Part shown: in pieces, positions 1 to 5,838 of the stretch
Numbering within the stretch: the stretch's first letter is position 1
Layout: each line of letters begins with the position of its first letter
Source: an uncultured Cardiobacterium sp.
GTDB lineage: Bacteria; Pseudomonadota; Gammaproteobacteria; Cardiobacteriales; Cardiobacteriaceae
Length of the DNA: 8,846 bases
Assembly: GCF_938028185.1 (NCBI RefSeq)
Contig: NZ_CALJAH010000272.1
Coordinates: 1 to 8,846, forward strand
Direction: 5' to 3'
Notes under the pieces: generated by a model
The model's database searches: none
What the model was told of the DNA's origin: nothing
What the model saw: only the letters and a program-made list of their open reading frames with translations
Position numbers and translations under genes: made by a program

Positions 1-513
1 CAGAGCGCGCTCGCCCGCCTGCATTCGGTGCGTGCCGCACACCTGACCCAGCCGCGCCCCGCCGTGGAGGGCGGCCTCGCCGATCAGCTGCTGAAGGTTC
101 TGCCCTACGAGCTGACCGAGGGGCAGCAGAAGGTGGGCGCTGAGATTGCCGCCGATCTGTCGAGTGAATCGCCCATGAACCGCCTGCTGCAAGGTGATGT
201 GGGTTCCGGTAAGACCGTGGTGGCTCTGCGCGCCATGCTGCAGGTTGCCGATGCGGGCGGCCAGTCCGCGATGCTCGCCCCGACCGAGGTGCTTGCCGAG
301 CAGCATTTGCGTTCGGTGCTGGATATCCTGGGGGATATGGCGGCGCCCGAAGACTCAGACGCTGACGATTCAGCCGACGGTTCTGCCGAGGTTTCTGCCG
401 CTGGAACTCCCGCGGGAAGCGAGGAGTCCGGCCGTGTGCGCGTGCGCCTGCTGACCGCCTCCATGGGCACCCGCGCCAAGCGCAAGGTACTGCAGGAGCT
501 CGCCGACGGCGAC
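1..513 (+). CDS. recG: ATP-dependent DNA helicase RecG, internal fragment (cut at both ends)
   Basis: RecG is a superfamily 2 helicase that remodels stalled forks and branched recombination intermediates. The frame is open from base 1. It carries helicase motif I (GDVGSGKT, about bases 193-216) and motif Ia (APTEVLAEQH, about 277-306), preceded by the typical LPYELTEGQQ segment and followed by LLTASMGTRAKRKVLQELADGD. Between Ia and that last segment lies an acidic Ser/Ala/Asp-rich insertion of about 30 residues (about 340-430), which suggests an actinobacterial RecG. The family would continue with an IVIGTHAL-type motif. Instead the frame reads unrelated residues from about base 514 and stops at 589-591, because the DNA from about 502 onward belongs to a thiM gene on the other strand. 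The N-terminal wedge domain lies outside the window and the rest of the helicase is absent. Identity is secure; the taxonomic assignment is inferred. Confidence 0.9.
502..513. other. Breakpoint joining recG and thiM (12-bp shared sequence)
   Basis: RecG homology on the plus strand runs through codons for Ala-Asp-Gly-Asp up to base 513. ThiM homology on the minus strand runs through Asp-Pro-Val-Ala-Val-Gly down to base 502. The 12 bases GCCGACGGCGAC are therefore compatible with both genes, and the crossover lies somewhere inside them. Neither gene resumes on the other side. Short shared sequence at a join between unrelated genomes is typical of assembly or amplification chimeras. A genuine rearrangement cannot be excluded from sequence alone. 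Confidence 0.75.
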
Positions 514-786
514 CGGGTCGAGGATGACCGGCACGCCCGCGCGGTTTGCCGCCGCGCCTGCTTGTTGCATCGCTTCCAGCCGTGTTTGTGATGGTGTGCC
601 GATGTTCAGCACCAGCGCCGCGCTGCGCGCCGCCAGTTCTGCCGCCTCGGCGGGGCTTTCCGCCATCAGCGGCGAGGCGCCGAGCGCGAGCAGGCCGTTG
701 GCGCTGAAGTTGGCGGCGACGGCACTGGTGATGTTGTGAATCAGCGGGTTTTGTGCGCGGATGGCGCTCAGGTAGTGGATGTGCAT
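502..786 (-). CDS. thiM: Hydroxyethylthiazole kinase, N-terminal 95 residues (truncated by the junction)
   Basis: ThiM phosphorylates 4-methyl-5-(2-hydroxyethyl)thiazole to salvage thiazole for thiamine diphosphate synthesis. The 95 visible residues contain the family's N-terminal signature NPLIHNITSAVAANFSANGL (residues 13-32), then GASPLMAE (37-44), LVLNIGT (58-64) and VPVILDPVAVG (85-95). Family members are usually about 260-270 residues, so roughly two thirds, including the ATP site, is missing beyond the breakpoint at 502-513. The start at 784-786 was chosen because the ThiM homology begins there; an upstream in-frame ATG at 823-825 would add 13 unconserved residues. A TPP riboswitch lies about 100 bases upstream on the same strand, which independently supports a thiamine gene. 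As it stands, this piece cannot encode a working kinase. Confidence 0.88.
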
Positions 787-789
787 GGT

Positions 790-815
790 GTTTCCGGTGG
801 GTGTGAGCCGGAAAC
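790..815 (-). promoter_or_regulatory. Hairpin overlapping the thiM ribosome binding region
   Basis: An 8-bp perfect inverted repeat, GTTTCCGG (790-797) and CCGGAAAC (808-815), encloses a 10-base loop. Read on the minus strand, the 3' arm ends three bases before the thiM ATG and contains GGAAA, the only Shine-Dalgarno-like sequence there. Folding would hide that site. The hairpin lies downstream of the TPP riboswitch, where an expression platform is expected, so it may be the translational OFF structure. The structure is seen in the sequence; its regulatory role is inferred. Confidence 0.5.
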
Positions 816-884
816 AGTGACGCACCGCGACTTTGTCCGGGAGGCGGACGCTGCGGCGGTGCGTGGTGCGGGTGATGCTTGCAT

Positions 885-962
885 AAGTTTCCTACGCCAG
901 TGTTAGCTGTTTCAGGTTCACGGGTATGTTCTCAGCCGCCCGGCGGACGGCACCCCGACTTG
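885..962 (-). promoter_or_regulatory. TPP (THI-box) riboswitch upstream of thiM
   Basis: On the minus strand the conserved THI-box elements occur in order: GGGGTGCC (about 949-956), CTGAGA (about 928-933), TACCCGTGAACCTGA (about 911-925) and CTGGCGTAGGAAA (about 888-900). AAGT (958-961) and ACTT (885-888) can close stem P1. The variable P3 arm between GGGGTGCC and CTGAGA folds as a GC-rich hairpin. These are the pyrophosphate- and pyrimidine-binding helices of the TPP aptamer, which lowers expression when thiamine diphosphate is plentiful. The downstream gene is thiM, as expected. The aptamer call is very secure; the expression platform is less certain. Confidence 0.95.
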
Positions 963-973
963 ATGAAGTCTGT

Positions 974-1008
974 GCGCAGTTTAGCGCAGTTGTGGCGGGT
1001 GGGGGCAA
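974..1008 (-). promoter_or_regulatory. Possible thiM/riboswitch promoter
   Basis: On the minus strand a TTGCCC (1003-1008) and a TAAACT (978-983) resemble -35 and -10 hexamers, but their spacing of 19 bases is wider than ideal. Transcription from about 970 would begin just before riboswitch stem P1. The -10 overlaps a direct repeat of GCGCAGTT (974-981 and 984-991). No operator was recognised. Confidence 0.3.
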
Positions 1009-1010
1009 GT

Positions 1011-1030
1011 ATCCCCGCCGGAGCGGGGAT
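1011..1030 (-). terminator. GC-rich hairpin downstream of aroK, possible operon terminator
   Basis: The perfect 8-bp arms ATCCCCGC (1011-1018) and GCGGGGAT (1023-1030) are separated by four bases. On the minus strand the loop reads TCCG closed by a C-G pair, which is an exceptionally stable UNCG-type tetraloop, so the structure probably acts in the minus-strand transcript. It lies about 37 bases beyond the aroK stop. No run of T follows it, so it could be a 3'-end stabiliser or a weak terminator instead. Confidence 0.5.
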
Positions 1031-1066
1031 TGGGGTGCGGGTTAGGCGCTGTTTGTCATTCAGCCT

Positions 1067-1606
1067 CTAGCGGTCGCGGCGCAGGCGGGTTTCGACGTCG
1101 TGCAGCAGTTTTTTGAAGGAGTTGGTGAAGTGGTTGTTGTCGGTATCGACGCGGATGTCCGCCAGTCCTTCGTAGAGGCCAAGGCGTTCGTCGCGGATTT
1201 GTTCGAGTTTGGCTTGCAGGTTTTCCGCGTTTTGTACCAGCGGGCGGTTGCGGTCGCGCCCTATGCGCAGGATTTGTCGGCGCACCGAGACGTCAAGGAA
1301 GACGACGAGGAACTGGCTCGCAATGAGGCGGCGGTTTTCGGCTTTGAGGACGATGCCGCCACCGCAGGCGACAATCATGTCGCGCGGGGTGGCAAGGACG
1401 CTCGTCAGCACTTCGTGTTCGCGTTTGCGGAAGCCTGCTTCGCCTTCGGTGGCGAAGATGGTCGGGATGTCCACGCCGGTGCGGGCGCACAATGCGTGGT
1501 CGGTGTCGGTAAATTCCCAGCGCAGGCGGGTGGCGAGGCGTTTGCCAAGCGAGGTTTTGCCCGCGCCCATCGGCCCGATCAGGATGATTTTGCGTCCGGC
1601 GGTCAT
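1067..1606 (-). CDS. aroK: Shikimate kinase
   Basis: AroK phosphorylates shikimate at the 3-hydroxyl with ATP in the cytoplasm, the fifth step towards chorismate and the aromatic amino acids. The 179-residue product has the Walker A loop GPMGAGKT (11-18), the DTD motif with substrate-binding Asp34 and Asp36, GFRKRE with Arg60, the ACGGG shikimate-binding loop (80-84) and the lid segment RNRPLV (119-124). Length is normal for a single-domain kinase. The start at 1604-1606 is preceded by GGAG six bases away; the longer in-frame start at 1627 overlaps the end of the amidase gene and lacks such a site. The amidase stop lies only 10 bases upstream, so this is the last gene of the tsaE-amidase-aroK operon. 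The more usual partner aroB is not beside it here. The aroL paralogue name is possible but less likely. Confidence 0.93.
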   Translation of the reverse strand: MTAGRKIILIGPMGAGKTSLGKRLATRLRWEFTDTDHALCARTGVDIPTIFATEGEAGFRKREHEVLTSVLATPRDMIVACGGGIVLKAENRRLIASQFLVVFLDVSVRRQILRIGRDRNRPLVQNAENLQAKLEQIRDERLGLYEGLADIRVDTDNNHFTNSFKKLLHDVETRLRRDR

Positions 1607-1616
1607 GTGTGCTCCG

Positions 1617-3161
1617 TTATTTGCCAAGCAGCATATGCTGTGGCAGGTGTTCGTCGAAGTAGCGGGTGATGCCGCCCGCGATGCCGCGCGCCAGTTGTTC
1701 CTGGTAGTCGGGCGAGGCGAGTTTGCGTGCTTCGTTCGGGTTGGAGATGAAGGCGGTTTCGACCAGCATGGAGGGGACGGCGAGCGAGCGCAGCACGACG
1801 AAGTTGGCGCTGTTGACCCGTTTGCCGTGTAGGTTGCCGAGGCGGGCGAGTTCGTTCAGGGTGCGGCTGGCGAGGGCGTGGCTGGATTCGATGGTGGCAT
1901 CCTGCTGGATGCCCAGCAGGGCTTGCTGCACGTCGTTGTCGTATTTGCGCACGTCTATGCCCCAGCGCTGGTCCACGGTGTTTTCGGTGCGTTCGAGGTA
2001 TCTGCCGATTTGGGTGGTCGCGCCTTTGGTGGAGAGGATAAAGACGGAGGCGCCGCTCGGTTCGTTGCTTTCGGAGGAGTCGGCGTGGATGGAGACGAAG
2101 ATGTCGGCGTTGCGGCGGCGGGCGATGGCGGTGCGTTCGTGCAGCGGGATGTAGGTGTCGCCGTCGCGGGTGAGGAAGGCGCTGAAGCCTTTTTTGGCGT
2201 TGAGGTGTTTTTTCAGGCGGTGCGCGATTTGCAGGACGACGTCTTTTTCGCGCAGGCCGGTGGACGGGTTGACCGCGCCAGTGTCTTTGCCGCCGTGGCC
2301 GGGGTCGATGGCGACGACGATGGTGCGTTTGGAGACGGAGGACGGGGTGATGATTTTGTTCTGTTTTTCGATGCGTCCGCTGGCGGAGATGTCGCGCTCC
2401 ACGGTGACGGTCGCGGGCGCGCTGCGCTGCGGTTTGTAGGCGGGGACGGTGCGCGGCGCCGGGACGGCGGCGATGTTCGGCTGCGGGCGTGGCGCGGGCA
2501 GGGTCGCTGGCGGCAGGTTGGGTTGCGGCAGCGGGGTGGTTTGCATGAAGGGCGGCGGCGCGCTGTTCGCGTTCGGGTAGGGGAGGGCGGCGGGGCTGGT
2601 GTTGGGCAGGGGCGCGCTGACGGGCGGGCTGCCAATGCTGACGCCGCCGCTGTCGCGCATGGTTTCCAGCGGTTCACCAGCGAAGACGACGTAGGGCGGC
2701 TGGTCGCTGCTGTCGAGGGATTCGAGGGTGAGTGTCTGTTCGGCGAGGTTGTCGTAGATGTCGATGACGATGCGGTTGCCGCGTCCGTTTTCCGGCGGCA
2801 TGGTGTAGATGTTGGTTTTGGCGGGGTAGCGCAGGTCGATGACGACGCGCAGGGTGGTGGTGTCGCTGAAGCCGGTGCGGATGCTGGTGACGGCACCGCT
2901 GTTGAGGGTCATGCCGGCGCGGCCGCTGCGGCTGGCGTCGGGCAGGTCCAGCACGATGCGCGGTGGCCCGGCAAGGCTGAACTGGCGGAAGACGGTCGGG
3001 CGGTCGAGGTCGAGGACGAGTTGGGTTTTGTCCGGCAGACGGTTGTAGCGCACGTCTTGCAGGGTGACGGCCAGCGCCTGCACGCTGCAAAGCAGGGCGA
3101 GGAGCAGGAGCAGCAGGGCGCGGGCGCGCAGAAGTGCCTGGATTGCGGTTCGCAAGGTCAT
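1617..3161 (-). CDS. amiC: Periplasmic N-acetylmuramoyl-L-alanine amidase, AmiB/AmiC type
   Basis: This zinc hydrolase cuts the amide bond between N-acetylmuramic acid and L-alanine in peptidoglycan and separates daughter cells. The 514-residue product starts with a Leu-rich signal peptide (1-31, predicted cut after ALA), then an AMIN domain (about 32-140) that binds peptidoglycan at the septum, a long Pro/Ala/Asn-rich linker (about 175-265) and an Amidase_3 catalytic domain (about 282-505). Visible metal and catalytic residues are His in DPGHGG (about 289), Glu in LREKDV (about 303), His in SIHAD (about 357) and Glu in VETAFISN (about 468). The start at 3159-3161 puts the signal peptide at the N-terminus; the frame is open further up to 3221, but that adds 20 non-signal residues. 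There is no C-terminal LysM. tsaE upstream is the same arrangement as yjeE-amiB in E. coli, so amiB is an equally fair name. Confidence 0.93.
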   Translation of the reverse strand: MTLRTAIQALLRARALLLLLLALLCSVQALAVTLQDVRYNRLPDKTQLVLDLDRPTVFRQFSLAGPPRIVLDLPDASRSGRAGMTLNSGAVTSIRTGFSDTTTLRVVIDLRYPAKTNIYTMPPENGRGNRIVIDIYDNLAEQTLTLESLDSSDQPPYVVFAGEPLETMRDSGGVSIGSPPVSAPLPNTSPAALPYPNANSAPPPFMQTTPLPQPNLPPATLPAPRPQPNIAAVPAPRTVPAYKPQRSAPATVTVERDISASGRIEKQNKIITPSSVSKRTIVVAIDPGHGGKDTGAVNPSTGLREKDVVLQIAHRLKKHLNAKKGFSAFLTRDGDTYIPLHERTAIARRRNADIFVSIHADSSESNEPSGASVFILSTKGATTQIGRYLERTENTVDQRWGIDVRKYDNDVQQALLGIQQDATIESSHALASRTLNELARLGNLHGKRVNSANFVVLRSLAVPSMLVETAFISNPNEARKLASPDYQEQLARGIAGGITRYFDEHLPQHMLLGK

Positions 3162-3184
3162 GTTTCTTGTGGGTTTTGTGGGAA

Positions 3185-3213
3185 TCCCCGCATTATGCCT
3201 GTCTTGGCGGGGA
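3185..3213 (-). other. Hairpin between tsaE and the amidase gene
   Basis: TCCCCGC (3185-3191) and GCGGGGA (3207-3213) form a 7-bp stem with a 15-base loop in the 62-base gap between the tsaE stop and the amidase start. The arms repeat those of the hairpin after aroK. No T-run follows, so it is more likely an mRNA processing or stability element than a terminator. Confidence 0.4.
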
Positions 3214-3223
3214 AAGACCATTA

Positions 3224-3640
3224 TCAGGCGGTTAGCGCGGTGAGGGTGCGTTTGCCGTCGCGCAGGGTGAACTGACAGATTACGTCAGCGGCGGGCAGGT
3301 ATGCGCCGCCGTTTTGTGCCCATTCGATGAAGATGCGGTCGGCGCGCGCACTCCAGTCGCGCACGTCGAGGTAGAGCAGTTCGTCCGGTGTCGCCAGGCG
3401 GTATAAATCTGCATGGATTACAGTGCGTTGCCCGGTATGGTATTCGTTCATCAGGGCGTAGGTCGGGCTGGTGACGGCTCCGTTGTAGCCGCTCTGGTGC
3501 AGCCAGTGGCGGACGAAGGTGGTCTTGCCCGCCCCCAGTGCGCCTTCGAGGTAATAGACTTTGTTATCAAGGGATTGGCGCAATATGGCGATGGCATCAT
3601 CAAGCGCTGCGTGTGTGGTGATGTCAAAGGTTGTGGGCAT
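3224..3640 (-). CDS. tsaE: tRNA t6A biosynthesis ATPase TsaE
   Basis: TsaE (formerly YjeE) is the small ATPase of the bacterial TsaB-TsaD-TsaE complex that installs N6-threonylcarbamoyl on A37 of tRNAs reading ANN codons. The 138-residue product has the P-loop GALGAGKT (33-40), SPTYALMNEY (about 58-67), the conserved HADLYRL (about 76-82) and a final IFIEWAQ strand (about 105-111), in family order. It is slightly shorter than the roughly 150 residues usual for the family. The start at 3638-3640 was chosen because GGAG lies six bases upstream. The frame stays open to 3781, but those 47 extra residues are a low-complexity read-through of the intergenic region. It is the first gene of an operon with the amidase and aroK. 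Its partner tsaD is at 6318 on the opposite strand. Confidence 0.93.
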   Translation of the reverse strand: MPTTFDITTHAALDDAIAILRQSLDNKVYYLEGALGAGKTTFVRHWLHQSGYNGAVTSPTYALMNEYHTGQRTVIHADLYRLATPDELLYLDVRDWSARADRIFIEWAQNGGAYLPAADVICQFTLRDGKRTLTALTA

Positions 3641-3701
3641 GGGCGTCTCCGCTTCCGGCTGAAAAATGTCATTACAACAGCAATTTTCATCACTGGCAAA
3701 A

Positions 3702-3728
3702 CCCGCAGGCGGCGGGGGCGGTTTTTTT
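3702..3728. other. G-rich hairpin and T7 run in the divergent tsaE/Roadblock intergenic region
   Basis: CCCGC (3702-3706) and GCGGG (3712-3716) form a short all-GC stem. On the minus strand it is followed by TTTT, giving a weak terminator-like structure in the probable tsaE leader. On the plus strand the T7 run at 3722-3728 begins after a GGCGG spacer, so pairing there needs a bulge. The 199-base gap (3641-3839) is otherwise AT-rich promoter-type sequence with no gene. Confidence 0.3.
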
Positions 3729-3789
3729 GTGGTAATATTTTGTTGTTCATCGTATTTCTGCGATGGGTATGTGCTGCGCATAGTGCCGT

Positions 3790-3820
3790 TTGCCCTAGGC
3801 GTTATGCAAAATAGTTATAT
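3790..3820 (+). promoter_or_regulatory. Possible promoter of the Roadblock/GTPase operon
   Basis: TTGCCC (3790-3795) could be a -35. TAGTTA (3812-3817, spacing 16) or TTATAT (3815-3820, spacing 19) could be the -10, in an AT-rich stretch just before the first gene. This would leave only a short leader that includes the GGAG at 3826-3829. Hexamer matches are imperfect and no operator is visible. Confidence 0.3.
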
Positions 3821-3839
3821 CATTTGGAGTAAATCTAAC

Positions 3840-4196
3840 ATGGCTAAAATTGATCTTAGCAGTCTGCAAGACATTGACGGTTTCAAAGCTGCCGCACTGG
3901 TGGATGCCGATAGCGGTCTGGCACTGGCTACCGAAGGTTCAGGTCTTGACCTCGAACTGGCTTCCGCCGGTAATACCGAAGTGCTCAATGCCAAGCGTCG
4001 CGTCTGCAAATCTCTGTCACTGAATGACGATATTGAAGATATTCTTATCACCCTCGGCAAGGGCTATCACCTGATTCGCCCGCTGGAGCGCAACGACAAA
4101 CTGTTCCTCTATCTGGTTCTGGATCGTTCACGTTCCAATCTCGCCATGGCTCGCCACGAATTGCGCGCTTTCGAGAAAGAACTCGATTTCTCCTGA
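3840..4196 (+). CDS. Roadblock/LC7-family protein, first copy (118 residues)
   Basis: The product has the compact alpha/beta pattern of a Roadblock/LC7 domain spanning almost its whole length: IDGFKAAALVDADSGLALA (about 12-30), a central helix with NAKRRV, a strand DIEDILITLGKGYHLIRPL (about 67-85), then KLFLYLVLD and a last helix SNLAMARHELRAFEKEL. There is no signal peptide or membrane segment, so it is cytoplasmic. In bacteria such domains dimerise and bind Ras-like GTPases; MglB, the activator of MglA, is the best-studied case. The start at 3840 follows GGAG at 3826-3829; the frame is open further upstream but that is intergenic. It is separated from the next gene by a terminator-like hairpin, so it may be made in excess over the other operon products. 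Its target is inferred to be the GTPase at 5296. The domain call is by pattern, not a database search. Confidence 0.75.
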   Translation: MAKIDLSSLQDIDGFKAAALVDADSGLALATEGSGLDLELASAGNTEVLNAKRRVCKSLSLNDDIEDILITLGKGYHLIRPLERNDKLFLYLVLDRSRSNLAMARHELRAFEKELDFS

Positions 4197-4212
4197 TTCA
4201 GAAGCTCTCTCG

Positions 4213-4251
4213 TGCGCTCCCTGGCACCCGTGCATAGGGGGCGCAATTTTT
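4213..4251 (+). terminator. Intra-operon terminator/attenuator after the first Roadblock gene
   Basis: TGCGCTCCC (4213-4221) pairs with GGGGGCGCA (4237-4245) over 9 bp with one G-U pair, and is followed by A and T5 (4247-4251), then ATTT. This is a good intrinsic terminator shape between two co-oriented genes. No new promoter is obvious in the 27 bases before the next start, so partial read-through is the likely arrangement. Confidence 0.7.
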
Positions 4252-4278
4252 ATTTATCAGTAAACGGAACCCCTCGTT

Positions 4279-5271
4279 ATGCCGGATAATCACAGTATCT
4301 GTCTGCTCGGATTCTCGCCGGAATCAGAAAACCGTATTAAAAAAATCATTGACGCTTCCCCCGACCGTCCGCAGATCACCTGGGTTGCTGCCAATCACAA
4401 AGGGCTTAATGGCGTGGTCATCAATGCCAGTTTCCTTTCTACCCCGCAAATTCAGAAATATATTTCGCTGGTGAATTGCCCGATTGTCTGCGCCTTTAAT
4501 AATGATGATGGTGCGGCATTGGCAGGCAATCACAGTTATCCGGCGCTTGACCTGCGCGATGCCGATCAGGGCAATCACAACCTCTGGCTCGGCAAATTGT
4601 TCGGCAGCGCCAATACCACGCCACCGCCGGAAAAGCATACACATGACGCCGCTCCGCGCCCGGTTTATTCCAGCGTCAGCAGTAATGACGCCCGCGAATT
4701 GCTCGACCACATTCGCCGTCGCGACAACATGGTCATTCGTGCCACCTCCGGCAACAGTATTACCTGGATCAAGCCGCACGAAGGACTGGTTTACATCAAT
4801 TACCCGCGCGAATCCGTCCCCGGATTTGATTCGTGGACATGGATGGTGACAGACAATCTCGATATTCCCGACAGCGCACGCAAACTGCAATTTGACTTAT
4901 GGCTGTTTGAAAGTCTGTGGCAATCCGACATGGACGGGCGACACTATATCGACGACCATGCCTATTACCGTCTCATCCGCTTTCCGCAGCCATTGGGACG
5001 ACACGGACGCACCGAAGCGTTGCGCCTCGCCACCTGCACCCAGTCGCATCCGGTCAACATCCCGACCCTCTTTGAAAAAACCTCATATTCCTACGACCGC
5101 ATCCGCCGCTTCCTCTTTGCTACCCTGATGGCAGGACAAGTACAAAAAGTCGAACACGACAGCGTCGTCGCCGACGAACAGGTCAAGCGCGTCTTTACCC
5201 CGCAGGAAAAAGAAAAAGTGGAACAAAAACGCAGCCTGCTGCAACGGTTGCGCGCCAAACTCGGCCTATAA
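4279..5271 (+). CDS. Unrecognised 330-residue protein, possible pseudo-receiver plus winged-helix, in a GTPase/Roadblock operon
   Basis: I do not recognise this family with certainty. The first ~110 residues alternate short hydrophobic strands and helices (SICLLGF, QITWVAA, GVVINASFL, CPIVCAFNNDD), which could be a degenerate response-regulator receiver. The middle (about 130-245) has an aromatic-rich segment, YINYPRESVPGFDSWTWM. Residues about 253-295 (NIPTLFEKTSYSYDRIRRFL, then an ATLMAGQVQKVE helix) look like the small winged-helix that ends many PatA/DUF4388-like signalling proteins. The tail is charged and basic (about 310-330). There is no signal peptide or membrane helix. It begins at 4279, with GGAA about 10 bases upstream, and ends 24 bases before the GTPase start. 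Operon context suggests an adaptor or effector of the GTPase. The domain guesses are inference from sequence pattern only. Confidence 0.6.
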   Translation: MPDNHSICLLGFSPESENRIKKIIDASPDRPQITWVAANHKGLNGVVINASFLSTPQIQKYISLVNCPIVCAFNNDDGAALAGNHSYPALDLRDADQGNHNLWLGKLFGSANTTPPPEKHTHDAAPRPVYSSVSSNDARELLDHIRRRDNMVIRATSGNSITWIKPHEGLVYINYPRESVPGFDSWTWMVTDNLDIPDSARKLQFDLWLFESLWQSDMDGRHYIDDHAYYRLIRFPQPLGRHGRTEALRLATCTQSHPVNIPTLFEKTSYSYDRIRRFLFATLMAGQVQKVEHDSVVADEQVKRVFTPQEKEKVEQKRSLLQRLRAKLGL

Positions 5272-5295
5272 CGCTCACCAGACCCGATTCACATC

Positions 5296-5829
5296 ATGCA
5301 AGAATTCAAAATTATCTTCGCAGGCAGCATGGGCGCCGGAAAGACCACGGCGATCCAGGCATTATCAGACGAAAAAGTTATTTCGACCGATGTCGCCAAC
5401 AGCGACAAAAAAGCCCACAACAAACTGCTGACCACTGTCGGCATTGACTACGGCCAAATCCTGTTGCCGCCGGATACCAAAGTCGGCCTTTACGGCACGC
5501 CGGGACAAGAGCGCTTTGAGCTCGTCTGGCGCGTTGTCACCGAAGGTGCACTCGGCGCCATCATCCTCGTGGACGGTGCCTCGCCCAAAGCGGCCAAAGA
5601 ACTGCCGTACTACGTGGACTACTTCCACAACCACCACATGAACAGCATCGTCGTCGGCATCACCCACTGCGACATCGACGGCGCCCACCTGAGCCTGAAC
5701 GACGCCAACAAACTGCTGGAAACCCGCGACTTCAAATTCCCCATCTACGAAATCGATGCCCGCAAGCGCGATGATGTATTATTGCTAGTCGAAGCCCTGA
5801 TCGCTTCCATCGAAGCAGAACTGAACTAA
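5296..5829 (+). CDS. Small Ras-like GTPase, COG2229/MglA-related
   Basis: This 177-residue cytoplasmic protein is a bacterial Ras-superfamily GTPase of the type found beside Roadblock proteins (MglA relatives, the GTPases of actinobacterial conservons). Motifs in order: P-loop GSMGAGKT (10-17); switch I with Thr46-Thr47 and GIDYG (49-53); G3 LYGTPGQERF (65-74), where the usual DxxG aspartate is replaced as in this family; G4 THCD (123-126) in place of NKxD; G5 IDAR (153-156). There is no C-terminal cysteine or lipidation motif. It follows the 330-residue gene by 24 bases without a clear Shine-Dalgarno site, and precedes the second Roadblock gene by 9 bases, so the three are probably cotranscribed. 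MglA-type GTPases set cell polarity and type IV pilus motility in Myxococcus; whether this one does so is unknown. Confidence 0.88.
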   Translation: MQEFKIIFAGSMGAGKTTAIQALSDEKVISTDVANSDKKAHNKLLTTVGIDYGQILLPPDTKVGLYGTPGQERFELVWRVVTEGALGAIILVDGASPKAAKELPYYVDYFHNHHMNSIVVGITHCDIDGAHLSLNDANKLLETRDFKFPIYEIDARKRDDVLLLVEALIASIEAELN

Positions 5830-5838
5830 GGAACGCCC

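Noticed and set aside
514..591. C-terminal extension of the recG frame to the stop at 589-591
   Set aside because: These codons are antisense thiM sequence past the breakpoint and do not resemble RecG.
1878..3275. Long plus-strand open frame (465 codons) opposite the amidase gene
   Set aside because: The product is a monotonous Gly/Ala/Val/Asp-rich sequence typical of the antisense frame of GC-rich coding DNA, and the minus-strand amidase has every catalytic motif.
3641..3781. N-terminal extension of tsaE to 3781
   Set aside because: The extra residues are low-complexity and not part of the family, and a good ribosome binding site precedes the ATG at 3638-3640.
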